From Microbacterium arborescens (GTDB lineage Bacteria > Actinomycetota > Actinomycetes > Actinomycetales > Microbacteriaceae), in the NCBI RefSeq assembly GCF_030369635.1, contig NZ_CP128474.1, positions 1,240,001 to 1,304,000 of the forward strand: a stretch of 64,000 nucleotides of DNA, in the 5' to 3' direction. The translations under genes and the position numbers were made by a program. Below are positions 26,380-34,601 of the stretch, piece after piece. Under the pieces are notes generated by a model, which worked only from the letters and a program-made list of their open reading frames with translations, did no database searches and was not told the origin of the DNA. Within the stretch, counting starts at the first letter, position 1, and the number at the start of each line of letters is the position of its first letter.

Positions 26380-28230
26380 TCAGCTCTTCTTCGTCGACTG
26401 CCCGCCGTCGGCGTCCTCGTCGGGGACGATGATGTTCGACGGGCGGTTGGCCGTCTCGACACCCTTGCCGTCGTCGATGGGCTGGTGCGGAGCGTCCGGG
26501 ACACCGGCGCGATCGTGAGCGCCCTGGATCTCAGCGTCCTCTTCCTCGGCGATGTGCTCGAGGTCGTGGTGGGCGTGTGCCCGTGCAGCCTCGATCTCAG
26601 CCTGGGTGAGCGGCGCCAGACGGTCTTCGAAGAACCAGCGCGAGAGCCCGGCACGCAGGTTCTCGTGCCACGGGATCTGACCCTTGTCGTTCGGACGGAC
26701 CACCAGGGGAGCGTTCGTCGTGTAGTCGACCAGCTTGACGAGCTCGTACTCGTCGACGGGCTGGTGCACCTCGATGTACTCGCCACCGGGCAGGCGGACG
26801 ATGCGACCCGACTCGTAGCCGTGCAGGGCGATCTCGCGGTCCTTCTTCTGGAGCGCGATGCAGATGCGCTTCGTCACGAAGTAGGCGATCACCGGGCCGA
26901 GGATCAGGAGCGCCTGCAGCGTGTGGATCACGCCTTCCATCGTCAGGTGGAAGTGCGTCGCGATGATGTCCGACGAGGCGGCGGCCCAGAGGACGGCGTA
27001 GAAGGTCACGCCGGCCGCGCCGATCGCGGTGCGGGTCGCCGCGTTGCGCGGGCGCTCAGCGATGTGGTGCTCACGCTTGTCGCCGGTGACCCACGCCTCG
27101 ATGAAGGGGTAGAGCATGACGATGACGATGAACAGTCCGAGTCCGACGAGCGGGACGAGGATGTTGAACGACCAGGTGCGGTCGAACAGCACGAACTCCC
27201 AGTGCGGCGGGACGAGGCGCAGCGCACCGTCGGCGAAGCCGATGTACCAGTCGGGCTGTGTACCTGCCGACACGGGCGAGGGGTCGTACGGCCCGTAGTT
27301 CCAGATCGGGTTGATCGTGAACAGTGCGGCGATGAGCACGAGCACGCCGAAGGTGATGAAGAAGAAGCCACCCATCTTCGACATGTACACCGGCATCATC
27401 GGGTAGCCCACGACGTTGTTGTTCGTCCGGGCGGCGCCGGCGAACTGCGTGTGCTTGTTCACGATCATGAGCATGAGGTGCAGCGCGAGCAGCGCGACCA
27501 GGATCGCCGGCAGCAGCAGGATGTGCAGTGCGTACAGGCGTCCGACGATCTCGGTGCCGGGGAACTCGCCGCCGAACAGCAGGAACGAGGTCCAGGTTCC
27601 GATCAGCGGGATGCCCTTGATCATGCCGTCGATGATGCGGAGGCCGTTGCCCGAGAGCACGTCGTCAGGAAGCGAGTACCCGGTGAAGCCCTCGGCCATC
27701 GCGAGGATGAACAGGATGAAGCCGATGACCCAGTTGAGCTCACGCGGCTTGCGGAACGCACCGGTGAAGAACACGCGCAGCATGTGCACGCCGATACCGG
27801 CGACGAACACGAGCGCAGCCCAGTGGTGCAGCTGGCGAACGAGCAGGCCGCCGCGGATGTCGAACGAGATCTCGAGAGTCGAGGCCATGGCGGCCGACAT
27901 CTCGAGCCCGCGCATCGGTGCGTAGGCGCCGTAGTAGTGGGTCTCCGCCATCGATGCCTCGAAGAAGAACGTCAGGAACGTTCCCGAGAGCAGGACGACG
28001 ACGAACGACCACAGCGCGATCTCGCCGAGCATGAACGACCAGTGGTCGGGGAAGATCTTCCGACCCAGCTCCTTGACGAGGCCCGAGATGCTCGTGCGCT
28101 CGTCGAGGTAGTTCGCGACGCCGCCGACGAACTTGCCGCCGAGCGGCTTGTCCGAGGGACGTGTGGGGCCGTCAGCGTGGACCGCAGGCGCGGTCGTGAC
28201 GTTCTCCGTGGGGTGGGTGGAGGTGCTCAA
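26380..28230 (-). CDS. qcrB: Cytochrome bc1 complex cytochrome b subunit
   Basis: Menaquinol-oxidising di-haem b subunit of the actinobacterial bc1-aa3 supercomplex. I place the start at TTG 28230, overlapping the qcrA stop (TTGA) with GGGAG 5 bp upstream; this gives 616 aa. Hydrophobic segments begin near residue 50 (WSFMLGEIALWSFVVVLLSG); haem-ligand histidines lie in RQLHHWAALVFVAGIGVHML and ALHLMLMIVNKH, and the Qo-site-like motif is PPHWEF (usually PEWY/PDWY). The last ~150 residues form a hydrophilic tail common in actinobacteria. Last gene of ctaE-qcrC-qcrA-qcrB. Confidence 0.95.
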   Translation of the reverse strand: MSTSTHPTENVTTAPAVHADGPTRPSDKPLGGKFVGGVANYLDERTSISGLVKELGRKIFPDHWSFMLGEIALWSFVVVLLSGTFLTFFFEASMAETHYYGAYAPMRGLEMSAAMASTLEISFDIRGGLLVRQLHHWAALVFVAGIGVHMLRVFFTGAFRKPRELNWVIGFILFILAMAEGFTGYSLPDDVLSGNGLRIIDGMIKGIPLIGTWTSFLLFGGEFPGTEIVGRLYALHILLLPAILVALLALHLMLMIVNKHTQFAGAARTNNNVVGYPMMPVYMSKMGGFFFITFGVLVLIAALFTINPIWNYGPYDPSPVSAGTQPDWYIGFADGALRLVPPHWEFVLFDRTWSFNILVPLVGLGLFIVIVMLYPFIEAWVTGDKREHHIAERPRNAATRTAIGAAGVTFYAVLWAAASSDIIATHFHLTMEGVIHTLQALLILGPVIAYFVTKRICIALQKKDREIALHGYESGRIVRLPGGEYIEVHQPVDEYELVKLVDYTTNAPLVVRPNDKGQIPWHENLRAGLSRWFFEDRLAPLTQAEIEAARAHAHHDLEHIAEEEDAEIQGAHDRAGVPDAPHQPIDDGKGVETANRPSNIIVPDEDADGGQSTKKS

Positions 28231-29303
28231 TGACGCTCCCAGAAGCTCGGGCCGACGGGTTCGGTGAAGTCGCTGCGTGCGATCAGGTAGCCCTCGTCGT
28301 CGACGGTGATCGGGAGCTGGGGCAGCGGACGCGCTGCGGGGCCGAAGATGACGGCTGCCGCGTTGGTGACGTCGAACTGCGACTGGTGGCAGGGGCACAG
28401 CAGGTGGTGGGTCTGCTGCTCGTACAGGGCGACGGGGCAGCCGACGTGCGTGCACACCTTGGAGTAGGCGACGATGCCGTCGTACGACCAGTCCTTACGG
28501 TCTTCGGCCTCGTTCAGCTGCTCGGGGAGCAGACGCATGAGCAGCACGATCGCCTTGGCCTTCTCTTCGAGGTAGCCGTCGTGGTGCGCCAGCGTCGCGA
28601 GCGACTCGGGGATCACGTGCACGGCGGAGCCGAGGGTGAGGTCGGCGGCGCGGATCGGCTTGCCCGTCGGGTCGTGCGCCAGGCGCATGCCCTCTTCCCA
28701 CATCGTGTGCTTGAGCAGGTGCACGGGGTCGCCGGCGTGCGGGTGCTCGGGGGAGCTGTGCGGCGCGAGGCCGCGGAACAGGGTGATCCCCGGAAGGATG
28801 GATGCCGCCAGGGCGACGAAAAGCGAGTTGCGCACCATGGTGCGACGGCCGAAGCCCGACTCGTTGTTCGCGTCGGCGAACACCTGCACCGCCGCGGCGC
28901 GGGTCTTCTCGCTGCCTCGCGTGGAGTGGCGGTCCTCGATGAACTCGGTGTCGTTCATCACGGCCTTCGACCAGTGGATCGCGCCGATGCCGATGGCGAG
29001 GAGCGCCGTGGCGATGCCGAGACCGATGAACAGGTTGTTCCGTCGGATGTCGCTGATCAGCCCGCTCTCGATCGGGAAGATCAGGTACGCAGCGATCGCC
29101 CAGATGCTCGCCGCTGCGGACAGGTAGAACAGGGTGTACACGGTGCGGACCGCGCGCGTCATGGCGGCGGGGTCCTTGTCGGTCATGCGCTTGCGGTGGG
29201 GTGCGAGCCCGGGGTTCTGCACCGGGTCGGATACCGCTACGGCAAGCCCCGATGAGGGCACCGGGGAAGCAGGGATCTGCTCGGGCGCCTTCTCGTCAGC
29301 CAT
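28227..29303 (-). CDS. qcrA: Rieske iron-sulfur subunit of the cytochrome bc1 complex
   Basis: Transfers electrons from menaquinol to the QcrC haems. 358 aa with three N-terminal membrane helices (about residues 52-73, 90-110, 165-185), the actinobacterial arrangement, and a C-terminal Rieske domain carrying the 2Fe-2S ligands in CTHVGCPV and CPCHQSQFD. Its stop overlaps the TTG start of qcrB by two bases. Confidence 0.96.
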   Translation of the reverse strand: MADEKAPEQIPASPVPSSGLAVAVSDPVQNPGLAPHRKRMTDKDPAAMTRAVRTVYTLFYLSAAASIWAIAAYLIFPIESGLISDIRRNNLFIGLGIATALLAIGIGAIHWSKAVMNDTEFIEDRHSTRGSEKTRAAAVQVFADANNESGFGRRTMVRNSLFVALAASILPGITLFRGLAPHSSPEHPHAGDPVHLLKHTMWEEGMRLAHDPTGKPIRAADLTLGSAVHVIPESLATLAHHDGYLEEKAKAIVLLMRLLPEQLNEAEDRKDWSYDGIVAYSKVCTHVGCPVALYEQQTHHLLCPCHQSQFDVTNAAAVIFGPAARPLPQLPITVDDEGYLIARSDFTEPVGPSFWERH

Positions 29304-29339
29304 TTTGCTCCTTGTGCGTTGCTTCGATCGTCACGGTTC

Positions 29340-30140
29340 TCAGTTCGACTTCGCGGTGATCCACACCGAGATGGCGACGAGCGAGCCGATGCCGAAGATC
29401 CAGATGAACAGACCCTCCGAGACGGGGCCGAGCGAGCCGAGCGAGAAGCCGCCGGGCGAGTTCTCGGTCGGGCGCATCATCAGGTAGCTGATGATGTCGC
29501 GCTTCTCTTCGGAAGTGAGGGTCATGTCGTTGAAGACGGGCATGTTCTGCGGGCCCGTGACCATGGCTGCGTACATGTGCAGCGGCGACGTGGTCGTCAG
29601 CGGCGGAGCGTACTTGCCCTCGGTGAGTGCACCACCGGCGCCGGCGACGTTGTGGCACATCGCGCAGTTGATGCGGAAGAGCTCGGCGCCGTGCGAGACA
29701 TCGCCTTCACCGTCGAGCACCGCGGACTCGGGGTACGTCGGGCCGGGGGCCTCGGACTGAACCCAGGCCGCCATGGCCTCGATCTGCTCTTGCGTGAACT
29801 GCACGGGCTTCTGCGGAGCCTGCGGTCCCTGCATCTGCAGCGGCATGCGGCCGGTGGCGACCTGGAACTCGACCGACAGCTCGCCGACGCCGTACAGCGA
29901 CGGGCCGTCGTTCGTGCCCTGCAGGTCGAGGCCGTGACAGGTGGCGCAGTTGGCCTGGAACAGCTTCTTGCCGTCCTCGACCGTGAGCGTGGATGCCGTC
30001 TGCGTCGTATCGCCCGCGGCCATCGCGGCGGTGGCGCCGGCGTAGCCTCCGCCGGTGACGAGCAGTCCGATGCCGATCAGAGCGGCGGCAGCCCACTTGC
30101 TGCGACGTCCGCCGTTGCGGCGCGGGTTCTTGGATGCCAT
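29340..30140 (-). CDS. qcrC: Di-haem cytochrome c subunit of the bc1 complex
   Basis: Membrane-tethered cytochrome cc that carries electrons directly from the Rieske centre to CtaC CuA, replacing soluble cytochrome c. From the ATG at 30140 (266 aa) there is a basic start and signal-like helix (WAAAALIGIGLLVTGGGYAG), two c-type domains with CATCHGLDLQ and CAMCHNVAG, and a C-terminal membrane anchor (LFIWIFGIGSLVAISVWI). It lies between ctaE and qcrA. Confidence 0.96.
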   Translation of the reverse strand: MASKNPRRNGGRRSKWAAAALIGIGLLVTGGGYAGATAAMAAGDTTQTASTLTVEDGKKLFQANCATCHGLDLQGTNDGPSLYGVGELSVEFQVATGRMPLQMQGPQAPQKPVQFTQEQIEAMAAWVQSEAPGPTYPESAVLDGEGDVSHGAELFRINCAMCHNVAGAGGALTEGKYAPPLTTTSPLHMYAAMVTGPQNMPVFNDMTLTSEEKRDIISYLMMRPTENSPGGFSLGSLGPVSEGLFIWIFGIGSLVAISVWITAKSN

Positions 30141-30157
30141 GGGTGAATCAGCTCCGG

Positions 30158-30802
30158 TTACTTCAGGAAGTAGATGACGGCGAACAGGACGAGCCACACC
30201 ACGTCGACGAAGTGCCAGTAGTACGACACGACGATGGCGGACGTCATCTCTTTCCGGCCGAAGTTCTTGACGGCGAAGGCGCGCCCGATGACGAGGAGGA
30301 ACGCCACGAGACCACCGGTGACGTGGAGGGCGTGGAAGCCGGTGGTGATGTAGAAGGCGGACGCATAGGAGTCGGCCTGGATGGGCATGCCCTCGGCGAC
30401 GAGCGTGGCGTACTCCCACACCTGGCCGGAGACGAAGATCGCGCCCATGATGAAGGTCAGGAAGAACCACTCCACCATGCCCCACTTGCGCAGGTTCCAG
30501 AAAGAGCCCGAGCGGTAGGGGCGGAAGTGCTCGGCGTTGTGGACACCGATCTGCGCCGTCACCGACGACAACACGAGAATGAGCGTGTTGACCGCGGCGA
30601 ACGGGATGTTCAGCAGTTCGGTGCGGTCGGCCCACAACTCGGGAGAGGTGTTGCGCAGGGTGAAGTAGATCGCGAAGAGGCCCGCGAAGAACATCACCTC
30701 GCTGCCGAGCCACACGATGGTGCCCACAGCGACCGGGTCCGGCCGCTTGACCGAGCGCAGGGCCTGGGAATACGTCGCTGGAGTGGTCGTCACGGCATCC
30801 AT
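30158..30802 (-). CDS. ctaE: Cytochrome c oxidase subunit III
   Basis: Seven-helix-type aa3 oxidase subunit III, shortened as usual in actinobacteria (about 214 aa; five clear hydrophobic segments). Motifs include [57 protein letters not shown] and [19 protein letters not shown]. The ATG at 30802 is preferred; an in-frame ATG at 30832 adds ten residues, and neither has a good ribosome-binding site. First gene of the qcr cluster; a putative promoter with an iron-box-like site lies just upstream. Confidence 0.94.
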   Translation of the reverse strand: MDAVTTTPATYSQALRSVKRPDPVAVGTIVWLGSEVMFFAGLFAIYFTLRNTSPELWADRTELLNIPFAAVNTLILVLSSVTAQIGVHNAEHFRPYRSGSFWNLRKWGMVEWFFLTFIMGAIFVSGQVWEYATLVAEGMPIQADSYASAFYITTGFHALHVTGGLVAFLLVIGRAFAVKNFGRKEMTSAIVVSYYWHFVDVVWLVLFAVIYFLK

Positions 30803-30858
30803 TATGGCCGATCTGGAGGGTGGTTTCTGCATCGCTGAAGGTCTGGTCCGATCGCGCC

Positions 30859-30877
30859 GAGGTTAGGCCCACCTAAG
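30859..30877. promoter_or_regulatory. DtxR/IdeR-like iron box over the putative ctaE promoter
   Basis: The 19-mer CGAGGTTAGGCCCACCTAA matches the known DtxR/IdeR consensus TWAGGTTAGSCTWACCTWA at 15 of 19 positions and keeps the CCTAA/TTAGG half-sites. On the minus strand a plausible promoter fits here: -35 TTCGGC (plus coordinates 30884-30889), a 17-bp spacer and -10 TAACCT (30861-30866). The box covers the -10 and most of the spacer. It is also upstream of the divergent trpD promoter. Binding is inferred. Confidence 0.5.
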
Positions 30878-30909
30878 AATCAGCCGAAAGTCGCCCGACA
30901 ACCGGCCGA

Positions 30910-30915
30910 TAGGAT
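30910..30915 (+). promoter_or_regulatory. -10 box (TAGGAT) for a leaderless trpD transcript
   Basis: TAGGAT lies 8 bp before the trpD ATG; no Shine-Dalgarno sequence is present. The iron-box-like site sits about 33 bp upstream. Confidence 0.45.
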
Positions 30916-30923
30916 CGTGTGTC

Positions 30924-31973
30924 ATGGCTCAGTACGCATGGCGCGACATCCTGACCGACCTTCTCGAGAAGCGTGATCTCAGCGTGTCGGCGGCGACGTG
31001 GGCCATGCGCGAGGTCATGGCCGGCCGCGCGACCGACGCTCAGCTCGGGGGCTTCCTCGTGGCGCTCCGCGCGAAGGGTGAGACGGTCGACGAGATCGTC
31101 GGCTTCCGCGACGCGATACTCGAAGCGGCCCTGCCGCTTGCCGTTCCCACCGACGCCCTCGACATCGTCGGCACCGGAGGTGATCGATTCGGCACGGTGA
31201 ACGTCTCGACCATGGCGTCGATCGTTGCCGCAGCCACCGGTGTGCCCGTCGTCAAGCACGGCAACAAGGCGGCGAGCTCGAAGTCGGGATCGTCCGACGT
31301 GCTCGCGGCGCTGGGGATCGACCTGTCGCTCGAGCCCGACCGCGTCGCCCGCGTCCTGGAGGAGGCCGGGATCACCTTCGCCTTCGCGTCGGCGTTCCAC
31401 CCGGGCTTCCGTCATGCCGGCGCAGCACGGGCCGAGCTCGGCATCCCGACCGTCTTCAACTTCCTCGGGCCGCTGTCGAACCCCGCCCGTGCCGAGGCGA
31501 ACGCGGTGGGCGTCGCGCATCTCGACCGGGTGCCGCTCATCACGGGCGTCTTCCGCACCCGCGGTGCCACCGCACTGGTCTTCCGCGGGGACGACGGCCT
31601 GGACGAGCTGACGACCACCGGACACAGCCGGATCTGGGAGGTGAGCCTCGGCGACATCCACGAGCACGATCTCGACCCGCGTGATCTCGGTATGCCGCTG
31701 GCCCGCATCGAGGACCTCCTCGGCGGCGACCCGCAGCACAATGCTGCGGTCGTTCGGCGAGTGCTCGACGGGGAGTCCGGCCCAGTACGTGACATCGTCG
31801 TGCTGAACGCGGCCGCGGGCATCGTCGCCTACCGACTGTGGCGGGATGCGAGCCAGGTGCAGCGTCCGATCCTCGAGCGTCTCGCTGAGGCGTCGGAGGT
31901 CGCCGTGCGCGCCCTCGACTCGGGAGACGCGTCGCGCACGCTGGAGCGGTGGGTCGAAGCTTCGTCCCGCTGA
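30924..31973 (+). CDS. trpD: Anthranilate phosphoribosyltransferase
   Basis: Second step of tryptophan synthesis: anthranilate plus PRPP to phosphoribosylanthranilate. 349 aa, normal length. PRPP-binding motif GTGGDRFGTVNVSTMASIVA (about residues 79-98), KHGNKAASSKSGSSDVL and the anthranilate-site region FASAFHPGFRHAG are intact. It is separated from any other trp gene, a frequent state in Microbacteriaceae, and stands divergent from ctaE. Confidence 0.95.
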   Translation: MAQYAWRDILTDLLEKRDLSVSAATWAMREVMAGRATDAQLGGFLVALRAKGETVDEIVGFRDAILEAALPLAVPTDALDIVGTGGDRFGTVNVSTMASIVAAATGVPVVKHGNKAASSKSGSSDVLAALGIDLSLEPDRVARVLEEAGITFAFASAFHPGFRHAGAARAELGIPTVFNFLGPLSNPARAEANAVGVAHLDRVPLITGVFRTRGATALVFRGDDGLDELTTTGHSRIWEVSLGDIHEHDLDPRDLGMPLARIEDLLGGDPQHNAAVVRRVLDGESGPVRDIVVLNAAAGIVAYRLWRDASQVQRPILERLAEASEVAVRALDSGDASRTLERWVEASSR

Positions 31974-32066
31974 GGTCAGACCACATCGGTTTTTCACGGC
32001 ACCGCGTGAGCGGTCCCGTGATCGCGGGTGAATAGCGTGAGGCTCAACGCACCCGAGGAGGAACTG

Positions 32067-32558
32067 ATGTCCCACACCACCCCCACCGCCGATACGGTGG
32101 AGGCCCCCGTTCGCCGCACCGGTCTCGTGAAGATCCTGGGCATCCTGGGGATGCTCGGCGGAGTCGTGCTGATCGTCGGCGGAATCGTCGTCTGGTCGAT
32201 CGTCTCGGGGCAGTTGCGCGCCGAGAACATCACGGTCCCCGACGACGCAGCGGCCTTCCAGGGGCAGACCGTCGCTGGACCGTTCACCGCCTATGTCCAG
32301 GCCGACATCATCCAGCACCACGCACTCGACGCCTCGGGCGGCAAGACCTACGCCGAGCTCGATAAGGACGACCCCGTCCGCGCGACCATGATGAACGCCT
32401 CGTTCCTTCGCGCCTCGCTGTTCACCTCGGTCGTCTCGTTCGGCGTCGCCGCCTTCGCGATGGGGGTGGGTATCCTGTCGATCATCTTCGGCTTCGCGGT
32501 GCACCGCCTGGCCTCGGCCCCGGTGGTCGTCCGCCGAACCGCGGTGACCTCCGGCTGA
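32067..32558 (+). CDS. Small two-helix membrane protein of unknown function
   Basis: 163 aa. Two transmembrane helices (about residues 22-47 and 107-137) flank an extracytoplasmic region of ~60 residues containing TVAGPFTAYVQADIIQHHAL. I see no catalytic motif. The ATG at 32067 has a strong ribosome-binding site (GAGGAGGAA). Proteins of this type are sometimes labelled LigA-like dioxygenases in databases; nothing in the sequence supports that. A strong hairpin follows the gene. Confidence 0.75.
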   Translation: MSHTTPTADTVEAPVRRTGLVKILGILGMLGGVVLIVGGIVVWSIVSGQLRAENITVPDDAAAFQGQTVAGPFTAYVQADIIQHHALDASGGKTYAELDKDDPVRATMMNASFLRASLFTSVVSFGVAAFAMGVGILSIIFGFAVHRLASAPVVVRRTAVTSG

Positions 32559-32570
32559 ACGGGGAGGACG

Positions 32571-32598
32571 TGAGGCCCGTGCTGCGGCACGGGCCTCA
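32571..32598 (+). terminator. Strong hairpin between the membrane protein and PHP genes
   Basis: A 12-bp perfect stem (32571-32582 with 32587-32598) closes on a TGCG tetraloop. It has no T-run and ends only 3 bp before the ATG of the PHP-domain gene, so besides terminating upstream transcription it would hide that gene's initiation region in any read-through mRNA. Confidence 0.65.
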
Positions 32599-32601
32599 GA
32601 C

Positions 32602-33606
32602 ATGCGTATGGATCCCATCGATGCCCTGACCGAGATCGCCGAGCTGCTCGAGCGCGAGCGTTCGTCGAAGTACAAGTCGAAGGCGTTCCGCGCCGCGGCC
32701 GACGCGATCCGCGACCTTTCGGACGACCAGCTCGACGACACCGCCGCCCTGCGCCGGCGACCCGGCATCGGAGACCGGACGCTGTCGGTCATCGTCGAGG
32801 CCCGGGCGGGAGGCGTGCCCGCCTATCTCGCGGATCTGCGCGAACGGCGAGGAATCGTCGTGGCCGGCGAGCTGCGCCGCCGGCTGCGCGGTGACCTGCA
32901 CTGCCATTCGGACTGGTCGGACGGCTCGACCCCCATCGCGGAGATGGTCGCCGCAGCTCGCGCACTCGGACACGAGTACCTCGCTCTCACCGATCACTCT
33001 CCTCGTCTGAGGGTGGCTCGCGGACTGTCTCCCGAGCGTCTGCGCGACCAGCTCGACGTCGTCTCCGGGATGAGCGGCGATGGGTTCACGTTGCTCAGCG
33101 GCATCGAGGTCGACATCCTCGACGATGGCACCCTCGACCAGGAGGACGAACTGCTGCGCCGGCTCGACATCGTCGTCGCGTCGGTGCATTCGAAGCTGCG
33201 GATGCCTCGCCCGGCGATGACGAGGCGCCTCGTGGCGGCGGCATCCGATCCCCGCGTCGACGTCCTCGGACACGTGACCGGCAGGCTGGTCGAAGGGGAG
33301 CGCGGCACCCGGCCGCCGTCCGACTTCGACCCGGACCCCGTGTTCGCGGCCTGCGCCGAGAACGGCGTGGCGGTCGAGATCAACTCCCGGCCGGAGCGGC
33401 AGGATCCGCCGGACGATCTCATCGCGCGGGCGATCGACGCCGGCTGCCTGTTCTCGATCGACTCCGACGCTCACGCCCCGGGGCAGCTTTCACTCCTCGA
33501 TTACGGTGCCGAGCGCGCGGAGCGGATGGGGGTTCCCGTCGACCGCATCGTCACGACGTGGCCGATGGAGCGCCTGCGGGAGTGGACAGGTCGGCCGCGT
33601 CCCTGA
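32602..33606 (+). CDS. PHP-domain phosphoesterase with N-terminal HhH/8-kDa-like domain (PolX-related, no polymerase)
   Basis: 334 aa. Residues ~1-80 resemble the DNA-binding 8-kDa/HhH region of PolX-type polymerases (SKYKSKAFRAAADAI, LRRRPGIGDRTL). Residues ~95-330 form a PHP domain with the metal ligands DLHCHSDWSDG, LALTDHSPRLRV, GIEVDILDDG, VASVHSKLRM and SIDSDAHAPG. It thus looks like a bacterial PolX C-terminus without the nucleotidyltransferase palm. Likely a 3'-5' exonuclease or phosphatase acting on DNA ends, by family analogy. The start could also be the ATG at 32608. Confidence 0.8.
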   Translation: MRMDPIDALTEIAELLERERSSKYKSKAFRAAADAIRDLSDDQLDDTAALRRRPGIGDRTLSVIVEARAGGVPAYLADLRERRGIVVAGELRRRLRGDLHCHSDWSDGSTPIAEMVAAARALGHEYLALTDHSPRLRVARGLSPERLRDQLDVVSGMSGDGFTLLSGIEVDILDDGTLDQEDELLRRLDIVVASVHSKLRMPRPAMTRRLVAAASDPRVDVLGHVTGRLVEGERGTRPPSDFDPDPVFAACAENGVAVEINSRPERQDPPDDLIARAIDAGCLFSIDSDAHAPGQLSLLDYGAERAERMGVPVDRIVTTWPMERLREWTGRPRP

Positions 33607-33623
33607 GGCCGCGACGCCCGGGC

Positions 33624-34541
33624 TCAGGCGCGGGCGCGGAGAGCGGATGCCGCGCGTGCGAGCGACCCGCCCAGCCCGCGACGATCGGCGAGCTGCTGGA
33701 CGACTTCGGGATCGGTGGGACGTATGCGGCCGTCGACGACACCGAGGTCGAGGTCGCGCACCACCCGAACGACCTGCGGAGCCACAGCGAGGTAGTCGGC
33801 CGCCGCCGCGAGCTTCGCTCGCACACCTGCCGTCATACCCTCGCCCGTCTCCGCCGCCGCGAGGATGCCGTCGAGGTCGCCATGAGTGGAGAGGAGAGTC
33901 GCCGCGGTCTTATCGCCCACGCCCGCCACTCCGGGGAGACCGTCGGAAGCATCGCCCCGCATCGTCGCGAAGTCGGCGTACTGGTCGGGGCGCACGGCGT
34001 ACTTCGCGAGCACGGTCTCGCCGGTCAGCACGTCGAGGTTGCTCATCCCTCGCCCGGTGTAGATGACCCGGACGTCGCGTTCGTCGTCGACCAGCTGAAT
34101 GAGGTCACGATCTCCCGTCACGACGTCGACGGGCATCGTCGCCTGCGTGGCGAGGGTGCCGATGACATCGTCGGCCTCGTGATGGGGTGCGCCGACGATC
34201 GGGATGCCGAGGGCCTCGAGGCTCTCGCGGATCGTGGGGATCTGCGCCTCGAGCGGATCGGGTACGACCTCGACGTCCGGGCCCGTCTCGACCGTCTCGG
34301 CGACACGGTGCGTCTTGTACGTCGGGATCAGGTCGACCCGCCACTGCGGACGCCAGTCGTCGTCCCAACAGGCGACCAGATGTGTCGGCTCGTAGGTGGC
34401 CACGAGCTTGGCGATCATGTCGAGGAACCCGCGGGCCGCGTTGACCGGCCGCCCTTCCGAGTCTTTGACGGTGTCGGGCACGCCGTAGAACGCGCGGAAG
34501 TAGAGGGATGCGCTGTCGAGCAGCATGAGGCGGTCGCTCAT
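33624..34541 (-). CDS. 5'-3' exonuclease (PolA N-terminal/FEN-type)
   Basis: 305-aa stand-alone flap endonuclease-like nuclease, equivalent to the N-terminal domain of DNA polymerase I. The acidic metal sites are intact: LLDSASLYFRAFYGVPD, ACWDDDWRPQWRVDLIPTYK, HHEADDVIGTLAT, VVTGDRDLIQLVDD and GDASDGLPGVAGVGDKTAAT (the last is the H3TH DNA-binding region). ATG at 34541 chosen over the upstream one. It converges on the PHP gene with 17 bp between stops, so two DNA-end-processing enzymes sit together. Confidence 0.92.
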   Translation of the reverse strand: MSDRLMLLDSASLYFRAFYGVPDTVKDSEGRPVNAARGFLDMIAKLVATYEPTHLVACWDDDWRPQWRVDLIPTYKTHRVAETVETGPDVEVVPDPLEAQIPTIRESLEALGIPIVGAPHHEADDVIGTLATQATMPVDVVTGDRDLIQLVDDERDVRVIYTGRGMSNLDVLTGETVLAKYAVRPDQYADFATMRGDASDGLPGVAGVGDKTAATLLSTHGDLDGILAAAETGEGMTAGVRAKLAAAADYLAVAPQVVRVVRDLDLGVVDGRIRPTDPEVVQQLADRRGLGGSLARAASALRARA

Positions 34542-34601
34542 CGCATCATCCTGGCACGGGTCACCGACCATGTGGCATCACCTCGATTCAGCATCCGGCT
34601 G

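Noticed and set aside
26377..28233. 618-codon plus-strand frame opposite qcrB
   Set aside because: Antisense shadow: the minus strand encodes a full cytochrome b subunit with haem-ligand motifs and matches the operon.
30803..30832. Ten-residue N-terminal extension of CtaE
   Set aside because: The upstream ATG has no ribosome-binding site and adds residues with no counterpart that I recognise in the family; kept only as an alternative.
32067..32558. Aromatic ring-opening dioxygenase (LigA-like) label for the small membrane protein
   Set aside because: The protein is two membrane helices with a short loop; no dioxygenase domain or metal ligands are visible.
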